Below, piece after piece: positions 56,517 through 64,000 of a stretch of 64,000 nt of DNA; position 1 is the stretch's first letter, and every line of letters starts with the position of its first letter. Made by a program: the position numbers and the translations under genes. The notes beneath the pieces are model-generated. The model did no database searches. It saw only the letters and a list, made by a program, of their open reading frames with translations, and was not told the origin of the DNA. The DNA comes from Methylococcales bacterium (GTDB lineage Bacteria; Pseudomonadota; Gammaproteobacteria; Methylococcales; Methylomonadaceae). The stretch spans positions 1 to 64,000 of the forward strand of contig JAPLRP010000030.1 in the NCBI GenBank assembly GCA_026399095.1, read 5' to 3'.

Positions 56517-57272
56517 TCAATCTGACTTAGCCCCTCCACAAGTTGGACAGGCAGGGTTTCTTCTTAAGTTCATTGTGCTCAATTCCATCGATAAGCCATC
56601 CAATAGTAAAAGTCGTCCGGTTAATGTTTCGCCAATACCCATAATCAACTTCATGGCTTCTAAGGCTTGAATACTGCCAATGATCCCTGTAATCGGCGCG
56701 ATAACACCATTGGTTGCACAGTTTTGTAGCTCTTCACCATCACTACTATAAAGACAGTTATAGCAAGGACTGTCGTTTTTACCGGGAGTAAATACCGATA
56801 CTTGGCCTTCAAAGCGGATTGCTGCACCTGAAACCAAAGGTGTTTGTTGTTTAACACAGGCGTTGTTTATTGCAAATCGTGTTGAAAAATTATCACTACA
56901 ATCCAATACCACATCGGCCGCCATGACTTCAAATTCAAGTAGTTCTCCAGCCAGTCTTTTTTTTACGGCTCTTACATTGATATCCGGATTTAAATTATTC
57001 AGTGTTTGACGGGTTGAAATTACTTTATCAATCCCAATATCGGGTGTGTGGTGAGCAATCTGTCTTTGTAAGTTGGATAATTCAACTTTATCATCATCAT
57101 AAATAGTAATACTGCCGACACCGGCTGCAGCAAGATACATGGCAGCAGGCGAGCCTAAACCGCCGGCACCAACAATTAATACTTTTGCGGCAAGGAGTTT
57201 TTGTTGACCCTTAATATCACAATGGGGCAGCATTATTTGACGGCTATAACGTAGAAGTTGGTTGTCATTCAT
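56517..57272 (-). CDS. moeB: Sulfur-carrier adenylyltransferase (MoeB/ThiF family)
   Basis: The E1-like protein shows LLRYSRQIMLPHCDIKGQQKLL, the nucleotide loop VLIVGAGGLGSPAAMYLAAAG, ELSNLQRQIAH, DCSDNFSTRFAIN and two CxxC pairs for zinc (CYNCLY and CPTCGG). It adenylates MoaD or ThiS. MoeB and ThiF cannot be separated by eye. The track starts at 57356, but that extension reads into the groES operator; the ATG at 57272 gives MNDNQLLRYSRQIM and 251 aa. Confidence 0.9.
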   Translation of the reverse strand: MNDNQLLRYSRQIMLPHCDIKGQQKLLAAKVLIVGAGGLGSPAAMYLAAAGVGSITIYDDDKVELSNLQRQIAHHTPDIGIDKVISTRQTLNNLNPDINVRAVKKRLAGELLEFEVMAADVVLDCSDNFSTRFAINNACVKQQTPLVSGAAIRFEGQVSVFTPGKNDSPCYNCLYSSDGEELQNCATNGVIAPITGIIGSIQALEAMKLIMGIGETLTGRLLLLDGLSMELSTMNLRRNPACPTCGGAKSD

Positions 57273-57318
57273 AGGTAATATTATTTGTGTATTTTGATTG
57301 GAGATAATGCCAAAGAAC

Positions 57319-57346
57319 TTGACAGTCTGCAAAAGTTCATTATCAT
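57319..57346 (+). promoter_or_regulatory. Sigma-70 type promoter of groESL
   Basis: TTGACA at 57319-57324 and TATCAT at 57341-57346 are spaced by 16 bp, close to consensus, and end at the first base of the CIRCE inverted repeat. Confidence 0.75.
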
Positions 57347-57372
57347 TAGCACTCATTACCGGTGAGTGCTAA
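57346..57372. promoter_or_regulatory. CIRCE operator (HrcA site)
   Basis: TTAGCACTC-N9-GAGTGCTAA is an exact CIRCE element, placed from the -10 region into the start of the groES leader. It predicts repression by HrcA, a scheme more common outside the enteric Gammaproteobacteria, which use sigma-32. Confidence 0.95.
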
Positions 57373-57409
57373 TAACAAATACCCTTTATTTTAACGTTAG
57401 GAGATATAG

Positions 57410-57697
57410 ATGAATATACGTCCGTTACACGACAGAGTGATAGTCAAACGCCTTGAAGAAGAAACTACTACTGCTGGCGGTATTGTATTACCTGGTTCTG
57501 CCGCTGAAAAGCCAAGCCAAGGCATAGTTCTAGCCATAGGTCATGGCAAGCAACTTGATAATGGTACCGTGCGCGCTTTGGAAGTTAAAGTTGGCGACAA
57601 AGTATTGTTTGGTAAATACTCAGGTAACGAAGTTAAAGTTGACGGTGAAGACCTCATCGTTATGCGTGAAGAAGACATCATGGGCATTTTAGGTTAA
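57410..57697 (+). CDS. groES: Co-chaperonin GroES
   Basis: The 95-aa protein starts [19 protein letters not shown], has the mobile loop [19 protein letters not shown], and ends [18 protein letters not shown], all typical. It caps GroEL during folding. The ATG follows TAGGAGATATAG. groEL begins 45 bp downstream. Confidence 0.99.
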   Translation: MNIRPLHDRVIVKRLEEETTTAGGIVLPGSAAEKPSQGIVLAIGHGKQLDNGTVRALEVKVGDKVLFGKYSGNEVKVDGEDLIVMREEDIMGILG

Positions 57698-57733
57698 ACC
57701 TAAACCCTTTAATCATAATCACACACTAGTTAG

Positions 57734-59395
<1,662 letters not shown>

Positions 59396-59440
59396 TCATG
59401 CTGTCTTAAAGCCTTATTGCTTTAAGTCTGCTTTATAAAA

Positions 59441-59477
59441 AACCCCGGCTGTTATTAAAACAGCCGGGGTTTTTTTA
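59441..59477 (+). terminator. Intrinsic terminator after groEL
   Basis: AACCCCGGCTGTT and AACAGCCGGGGTT pair over 13 bp around ATTAA, followed by TTTTT. Confidence 0.95.
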
Positions 59478-59541
59478 TGTAAAGAAATTTTAAATAATTT
59501 CATTCTGCTTCTAAGCCAACTTAATTTGAGTCCCTCAATTT

Positions 59542-60132
59542 ATGATTAATCCCCCAATTTTATATAGCTTTAGGCGCTGTCCTTATGCCATAAGAGCCAG
59601 AATGGCTATTTTTTATGCGGGTATTCCAGTAGAAATTCGGGAAGTGGAATTAAATAATAAGCCAGAGCACCTATTACTTATTTCACCTAAAGGAACAGTA
59701 CCAGTCTTGCACCTTGAAGATAAAATAATTGATGAAAGTCTGGATATTATGCGCTGGGCATTAGCGCAACATGATCCTGAAAACTGGTTGTCATTCGATA
59801 ATGAAGTCAATCTGCTTATCAAATCGAATGATGGTGATTTTAAATATTTTTTGGATCGGTATAAATATGCCGATAGATATCCAAATTACTCTCAGGAACA
59901 TTATCGGCAACAGGCTGAAGTGTTTTTAACAGAGTTGGAATCCAGATTGGTTAATGCCAACTATTTGTGTGGAAATTCAATATCACTAGCGGATGTGGCC
60001 ATTTTTCCATTTATTCGACAGTTCGCCAGTGTAGATAAAGAGTGGTTTCAAATGACGTCTTTTTATTCCTTAAATAACTGGTTACAAACTTTTTTAACTT
60101 CGGCGTTGTTTGGTTCAGTAATGAAGAAATAA
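59542..60132 (+). CDS. Glutathione S-transferase family protein
   Basis: The 196-aa protein has a thioredoxin-like N-terminal domain (ILYSFRRCPYAIRARMAIFYAGI, with CPYA in place of the glutaredoxin CPYC), the cis-proline GTVPVL and DESLDIMRWAL of the glutathione site, and an all-helical C-terminal domain (LCGNSISLADVAIFPFIRQF). Its substrate cannot be told. It follows groEL after a terminator and so is probably independent. Confidence 0.88.
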   Translation: MINPPILYSFRRCPYAIRARMAIFYAGIPVEIREVELNNKPEHLLLISPKGTVPVLHLEDKIIDESLDIMRWALAQHDPENWLSFDNEVNLLIKSNDGDFKYFLDRYKYADRYPNYSQEHYRQQAEVFLTELESRLVNANYLCGNSISLADVAIFPFIRQFASVDKEWFQMTSFYSLNNWLQTFLTSALFGSVMKK

Positions 60133-60444
60133 AATTTATTTAAATTTGAATCTGTTAAAGCCAAAAGTATAAATGATTGTTTTAGAGCCCTTAGATTTTG
60201 CATGTTTCTGATTTTAAAGTTGAAAAATTTTTTACAAGTTTAAGCAAAGGGGGCTTATAAAGTAAATTAACTTCATAATAAAGAAAATACAGCTAGTTAA
60301 ATGTTTATTTAATTTTATTTGTACCTTGGATCATGACAATTATTAAGCTACGCTTAAAAATGTTATTCAGGTAATGTTCAGGTAATGTTCAGGTAATGTT
60401 CAGGTACCTTGATTTTTTAAATTTATAATTGACTGGGATGTGTA
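60133..60444. other. Regulatory spacer before sigma-54 activator gene
   Basis: A 312-bp A/T-rich spacer without ORF. It contains the 11-bp tandem repeats at 60366-60407, 38 bp before the activator ATG. Confidence 0.55.
60366..60407 (+). repeat. 11-bp tandem repeats (TTCAGGTAATG)
   Basis: Three complete TTCAGGTAATG units (60366, 60377, 60388) and a partial fourth (TTCAGGTAC at 60399) follow one another without gaps. The period is about one helical turn, so copies face the same side of DNA. They lie just upstream of the activator gene. Confidence 0.92.
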
Positions 60445-61857
60445 ATGATTTTAAAAAGACGTAAGCTTATCGTTTATCAGGCATCGGAAATGGGTAGTGA
60501 AATCTATGATGAGCTATATGCACACGATTGGGATGCGTACTTTGCAAAAGACCTCCAACAATTATCTGATTTGACAGACGCTCATCAATTCGAAGTTGGT
60601 TTATATTTTGTTGAAGAAAAATGCAGTAGTAAGCAGTGTCTTATCGGTAAGCCTTGTTTAATTAATCAGTGCGCAAACACGCAGGAATTGACTCAACTTA
60701 ATCAGTTGTTTAACTTTCATGGTAAAGGCATCAATTGGATAATGGGCATTCCTACGGAGTGTAATTTTGATGCGAAGTCTAATCCTGTCAAAAGCAAGCT
60801 GATATCTGAAAATTGTTCCAACTTTATAGTGCATCCCTTTAATATAGGGCGCTTATTGATTGCATTAAATAATGCCTATGGCGTTGATGAGTTTTTGTCA
60901 CCCTTTCAAAAATATATCACACACTATCCATCCAATTTTGGAATAATTGGGAATAGTCCCCCGATGGTCGATTTGTTTAGACTGCTTAAAAAAGTGGCCA
61001 ATGAAGACTGCTCGGTTCTTATTGAAGGAGAAACCGGAACGGGCAAGGAATTAGTCGCCAATGCGATTCATAATAACTCTAGCCGTTCTGCACAGCCGTT
61101 AATTGCAATAAATTGTGGCGCATTTCCAAAAGATTTAATTCAGGCTGAGTTATTCGGCCATGAAAAAGGTGCATTTACTGGCGCTTTACAACGTAAAATT
61201 GGTCGCATTGAGTCGGCTCAAGGTGGAACTTTGTTTTTGGATGAGATTGGTGATTTGCCTTTTGAACAGCAAATCAATCTGTTACGTTTCCTTGAAGATA
61301 GAACAATCCAGCGCATTGGTGGTTCAGAAAAAATATCTATTGATGTCCGTGTAATAGCAGCCAGCCATGTGGATTTGAAAGCAGCCGTTCAAAGAAAAGA
61401 ATTTAGAGAGGATCTTTATTACCGTCTTCAAGTGCTGCAGGTAAGAACGCCATCACTAAGAGTAAGAGAAGATGATATTGAACTGCTTGCCTATTATTAT
61501 TTTAATAAATTTTCTGCAAATGGAAGTTATAAGGCAAAAGGTTTTGATACCGATTCACTCTATTTATTAAAAAATTATGATTGGCCAGGTAACGTAAGGC
61601 AATTAATGAACTGTATTCGTAATGCGCTTGTGACTTCGGAAAATCGTTTGCTGACACCAAGAGATTTAGGTATTGAACGACGGTATAAAGAGAGGACTTT
61701 GCAAACGCTTGAACAAGCCCGAGCGATTGCCGAGCGCGAATCAATCATTACTTGCTTGCGTCATACAAACAATAATATGAGTCGTGCTGCTGAAGTACTG
61801 GGTATTTCTCGTGTAAGTCTCTACCGCTTGGCCGATAAACATAAGTTAAATGCATAA
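60445..61857 (+). CDS. Sigma-54-dependent regulator, VpsR-like
   Basis: The 470-aa protein has a non-canonical receiver-like N-terminal domain (RKLIVYQASEMGSEIYDEL, followed by a Cys-containing EEKCSSKQCLIGKPC), an AAA+ domain with Walker A GETGTGKE near residue 194, GAFTGA near 241, FLDEIGDLPFEQQ, and a Fis-type helix-turn-helix (NNMSRAAEVLGISRVSLYRL) near 440. The layout resembles VpsR, the Vibrio exopolysaccharide regulator, as no phospho-acceptor context is obvious. A sigma-54 promoter with two palindromes stands 0.5 kb downstream, before the last gene of the window, which is its most likely target. Confidence 0.88.
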   Translation: MILKRRKLIVYQASEMGSEIYDELYAHDWDAYFAKDLQQLSDLTDAHQFEVGLYFVEEKCSSKQCLIGKPCLINQCANTQELTQLNQLFNFHGKGINWIMGIPTECNFDAKSNPVKSKLISENCSNFIVHPFNIGRLLIALNNAYGVDEFLSPFQKYITHYPSNFGIIGNSPPMVDLFRLLKKVANEDCSVLIEGETGTGKELVANAIHNNSSRSAQPLIAINCGAFPKDLIQAELFGHEKGAFTGALQRKIGRIESAQGGTLFLDEIGDLPFEQQINLLRFLEDRTIQRIGGSEKISIDVRVIAASHVDLKAAVQRKEFREDLYYRLQVLQVRTPSLRVREDDIELLAYYYFNKFSANGSYKAKGFDTDSLYLLKNYDWPGNVRQLMNCIRNALVTSENRLLTPRDLGIERRYKERTLQTLEQARAIAERESIITCLRHTNNNMSRAAEVLGISRVSLYRLADKHKLNA

Positions 61858-61862
61858 AACTC

Positions 61863-61881
61863 GATAATAATCATTCTTATC
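61863..61881. promoter_or_regulatory. Fur-box-like sequence
   Basis: GATAATAATCATTCTTATC matches 15 of 19 positions of the classic Fur consensus GATAATGATAATCATTATC. It lies just behind the activator gene and far (about 700 bp) from the next ATG, so its target is unclear. Confidence 0.35.
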
Positions 61882-62224
61882 CTAAATAAGAATAAGCTAT
61901 TTCTAATAGCACTAAGAAAAACATAATCAACTGTCTGTGTATTAATTTTGTAACACTTAAAAAATACTACAAATCTAAAATTTTTTTTCGGTTTAATGAT
62001 CAGTATCTGGAGTAATCATTTAATCATCCAAGGCTTTTAGATTTGTAGCGCTGCAATTATTCTCCTCATCCTATCTCACTTCTCTAGCGACAGATATATC
62101 TTGTATCGACAGTAACGTATTAAATAATACGTAAAATTGTCTGAATACCTGTGCCTCTACAATAAGTTATTACCAGTCGATGATACGTTAATTTTTGTTT
62201 GGTCTCATTAATTACTCCCGCCTC

Positions 62225-62242
62225 TGTAACATAAATATTACA
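62225..62242. promoter_or_regulatory. Palindromic enhancer site 1 (TGTAA-N8-TTACA)
   Basis: TGTAACATAAATATTACA followed by GTCAA. The same palindrome and the same GTCAA flank recur at 62281. About 135 bp upstream of the -24 GG of the sigma-54 promoter. Confidence 0.65.
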
Positions 62243-62280
62243 GTCAATGCTCACGCGAAACCTAAGATGTTGCTGTTTTA

Positions 62281-62298
62281 TGTAATAAAAGTATTACA
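62281..62298. promoter_or_regulatory. Palindromic enhancer site 2 (TGTAA-N8-TTACA)
   Basis: TGTAATAAAAGTATTACA followed by GTCAA, 56 bp after site 1 and about 79 bp upstream of the -24 GG. A pair of upstream palindromes is typical for activators of sigma-54 promoters; the adjacent regulator at 60445 is the likely binder. Confidence 0.65.
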
Positions 62299-62374
62299 GT
62301 CAAGCCTAAAAATACTTCTTAAAATTATTGTGAATTAATATAAATTTTATTTAAAAATCATAGTGTTGAGCGTG

Positions 62375-62391
62375 TTGGCACTATGTTTGCT
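62375..62391 (+). promoter_or_regulatory. Sigma-54 promoter of exported protein gene
   Basis: TTGGCACTATGTTTGCT is a near-perfect sigma-54 site (TGGCAC at -24, TTGCT at -12; GG and GC spaced by 10 nt). It predicts a leader of about 155 nt before the ATG at 62556. Confidence 0.88.
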
Positions 62392-62555
62392 TTCGTAATG
62401 TTAGCCGGTTGTATTTACTGGATTAAGTTTAATGGATTGAGCTTGTATCTGGCGGAAATAATAGGCTAGGAAGGAAGCATAACTAAATATCAATTTTAAA
62501 TTGAATTCAAGTTACTTCTTTATATTCAGAATTCTGATTTAAATGAGGTCTCAAA

Positions 62556-64000
62556 ATGAAAATAAATCATAAGCAAGTGTTAACTAAGCTCAATATATCT
62601 GGCTTGGATGCTTATTCAGTAAATAACGAAGAAATTGTAAGCGCACGATCAAGTAATAATACTGGCAAGATTATCTTGCGTAGAGCTATTCAAGTTGTGC
62701 TGGCCGGTTCTATGCTTGCGAGTGGTATGGCCTCGGCAGTATTGCTGGATCATGGCCCTGGTGATGCTGTAATAACTTTCCCATCGTGGTATCGCGACAC
62801 TGAAGGGCTGGCACTGGGTTTATGCCGTTCGGCAACAGCTTTTTGTTTTCCACTTACTGCCAATCCCGCCGGCTTTGCGGGCAACATCGGCGATGAGGCC
62901 TTTTACAATCTGGTTGAATTCAAAAATACAGCCACTGGATCGGATTTCCAATACCGCTATCTGGGTGCGTTGGAAGCTTCGTATCTGCCAGGTCCGACGC
63001 CCACTCGCGGCCAGGAAACCGTGTTTGCCCGCATCCGTATTACCTTTAACTTTAACGATGTCAATAAAAATGGTACCTACATCGTAAGGCATCCTTTCGG
63101 TGTTCATACCTTTGAAAATGTGCAGGCGACTACCAAAACCAATTTGATTGGCGCACAAGCGGCTAACTTTTTCACGGTGGATGTTCCCTTGGGAAACGGG
63201 TTTGAAGGCGCGTTGGAAGGCCCGGTAGGCCCCTTTATTAAATGGGACTCCGATCTTCCCCTCGTTTCAGGTGCTGAAGAGTTCGTCGGTGACCCCACTA
63301 TTCCACACACTTTTACCGGCAGTCCGTTTGGCACCAACTTTATTGAGATCGAAGGTCCGCTTGGGTCTAATCTGGATGGCTTAGGCACCGCAACCAGCCA
63401 TATTCTCAGAGCTGATTTGGGCACTGTTCTCGGTCAAAAATGGACGGCACCGATTGCTCAAGCGTTGAAAGTAGATGCGGCTTATAAAGTCCGTAAGGCT
63501 GGCACCAACGGTGTTGATGTTTGGGCAACTTCGACGCCTAACCAAAGATTAATCGTCACGGGTGAGGGTATGCCGAGCCTGCAATTGTTCCCAACTGGCG
63601 TGGTGGCTGGCAAATATCATGGTCATATTGAGTATCCATCAACGCAAGCGGTTCCACCACAAATTACCGTGACCAACCTGAGCAGTAACCCTGTGAACAG
63701 TGTATCCATAGGACTCGAAGATGGTGTTGAAATCAGTCAGGCTAGTTTTGACACAGCAACACGTCAAATTCTCATTGTGGCTCATTCTTCTGATGAGGTT
63801 TCTAATCCCGGTTTGGCTGTAGAAGGTTTAACGGGTGTAGAGCCTACTCAGCCTGTAACCCCACCTTCAATAATTACCGGAATGACTCAGGCGCAATGTC
63901 CCGAGTCGATCACTGATACAGCTAATGTCTGTTTCTCGGGTCTTTTGCCGAACAATATAGAGCCACCTGAAAAAATTTCGGTAGTTTCAACGGAGTCAGG
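62556..64000 (+). CDS. Large exported protein, 3' end beyond window
   Basis: The frame is open from ATG 62556 (after GAGG at about 62544) to the window edge, at least 481 codons; it is missing from the track because no stop is reached. The N-terminus has a 40-residue charged lead, then a hydrophobic signal segment (IQVVLAGSMLASGMASA), then a beta-rich extracytoplasmic region with paired cysteines (LCRSATAFCFP) and Ig-like segments (PPQITVTNLSSNPVNSVSIG). No enzymatic motif is recognised. Codons after the signal are richer in C/G than those of neighbouring genes, suggesting a different origin or strong expression. Confidence 0.8.
   Translation, partial: MKINHKQVLTKLNISGLDAYSVNNEEIVSARSSNNTGKIILRRAIQVVLAGSMLASGMASAVLLDHGPGDAVITFPSWYRDTEGLALGLCRSATAFCFPLTANPAGFAGNIGDEAFYNLVEFKNTATGSDFQYRYLGALEASYLPGPTPTRGQETVFARIRITFNFNDVNKNGTYIVRHPFGVHTFENVQATTKTNLIGAQAANFFTVDVPLGNGFEGALEGPVGPFIKWDSDLPLVSGAEEFVGDPTIPHTFTGSPFGTNFIEIEGPLGSNLDGLGTATSHILRADLGTVLGQKWTAPIAQALKVDAAYKVRKAGTNGVDVWATSTPNQRLIVTGEGMPSLQLFPTGVVAGKYHGHIEYPSTQAVPPQITVTNLSSNPVNSVSIGLEDGVEISQASFDTATRQILIVAHSSDEVSNPGLAVEGLTGVEPTQPVTPPSIITGMTQAQCPESITDTANVCFSGLLPNNIEPPEKISVVSTES

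Larger units (their letters stand above)
61858..62555. other. Long regulatory spacer before exported protein gene
   Basis: This 698-bp spacer has no ORF but dense signals: a Fur-box-like sequence at 61863-61881 overlapping an inverted repeat ATTCTTAT-N5-ATAAGAAT, a palindrome ACGTATTA-N2-TAATACGT near 62116, two TGTAA-N8-TTACA sites (62225, 62281), and a sigma-54 promoter at 62375. Confidence 0.65.

Noticed and set aside
60366-60407. CRISPR array
   Set aside because: The repeats are 11 bp, contiguous and without spacers; no cas gene is nearby.
61863-61893. Terminator after the sigma-54 activator gene
   Set aside because: ATTCTTAT-N5-ATAAGAAT is an all A/T-rich short stem without a T run; regulatory site is as likely.
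62820-63424. Minus-strand ORFs (112 aa and 106 aa)
   Set aside because: They are shadows of the long plus-strand exported-protein frame, which is open to the window edge and has a signal peptide and promoter.

Overview
The window looks like chromosomal DNA of a gammaproteobacterial (type I) methanotroph, Methylococcales/Methylomonadaceae-like, with moderate to low GC by eye. It carries a complete soluble methane monooxygenase (sMMO) cluster and a PQQ biosynthesis cluster (the cofactor of methanol dehydrogenase) among housekeeping genes whose order and proteins are gammaproteobacterial. No tRNA, rRNA, CRISPR array, prophage or insertion sequence was recognised.

Layout. (1) 1-5.6 kb is an accessory left arm: a DUF559 endonuclease-like gene between two related repeats, a large helicase-nuclease resembling type III restriction Res subunits, a duplicated 165-bp piece of the uvrA 5' end, and a minus-strand trio (unknown, UPF0149, unknown). 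(2) 5.6-16.3 kb is the sMMO cluster: a good sigma-54 promoter, mmoXYBZDC, a BLUF blue-light sensor gene, a 97-aa unknown, mmoG (GroEL-like), a strong terminator, and mmoR (sigma-54 activator). The mmoQ/mmoS pair known between mmoG and mmoR in Methylococcus capsulatus is missing. (3) 16.6-22 kb: intact uvrA, EVE-domain protein, rsmA, pdxA. Two related putative small-RNA loci with GCGAC/GTCGC boxes lie at 5.8 and 20.1 kb, flanking the sMMO cluster. (4) 22-26.8 kb: hemC-hemD-hemX-hemY and a small secreted protein. (5) 26.9-31.1 kb, minus strand: a 59-aa membrane protein, RDD protein, prlC, ubiD. (6) 31.3-46.4 kb, plus strand: pcnB (probable AUU start), folK, panB, panC, panD, rlmH, maf, rng, yhdP-like, nitrilase family, bamC-like, tldD, pmbA. 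(7) 46.6-52.1 kb: pyrD and thiO on minus, an outer membrane protein behind a perfect operator-like palindrome, a proline iminopeptidase, ubiX, and a perfect 28-bp inverted repeat. (8) 52.1-56 kb: pqqA-B-C-D-E on minus, with a DUF4258/YgiT-type toxin-antitoxin-like pair lodged between pqqC and pqqD; pqqA (24 aa) is absent from the ORF track. (9) 56.2-60.1 kb: a small membrane protein, moeB/thiF, groES-groEL behind a perfect CIRCE, and a GST-like gene. (10) 60.4-64 kb: a VpsR-like sigma-54 activator, then a sigma-54 promoter with two upstream palindromes in front of a large exported protein that runs off the window.

How it fits together: sMMO oxidises methane to methanol using NADH; PQQ serves the methanol dehydrogenase that takes the next step; MmoG and GroES/GroEL supply folding capacity. 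Regulation centred on sigma-54 appears twice (MmoR with PmmoX; the 60-kb activator with its presumed target). The most novel-looking items are the BLUF sensor in the sMMO cluster, the duplicated sRNA-like loci and uvrA fragment bracketing it, the toxin-antitoxin insertion in pqq, and the self-contained sigma-54/palindrome/exported-protein unit at the right edge.
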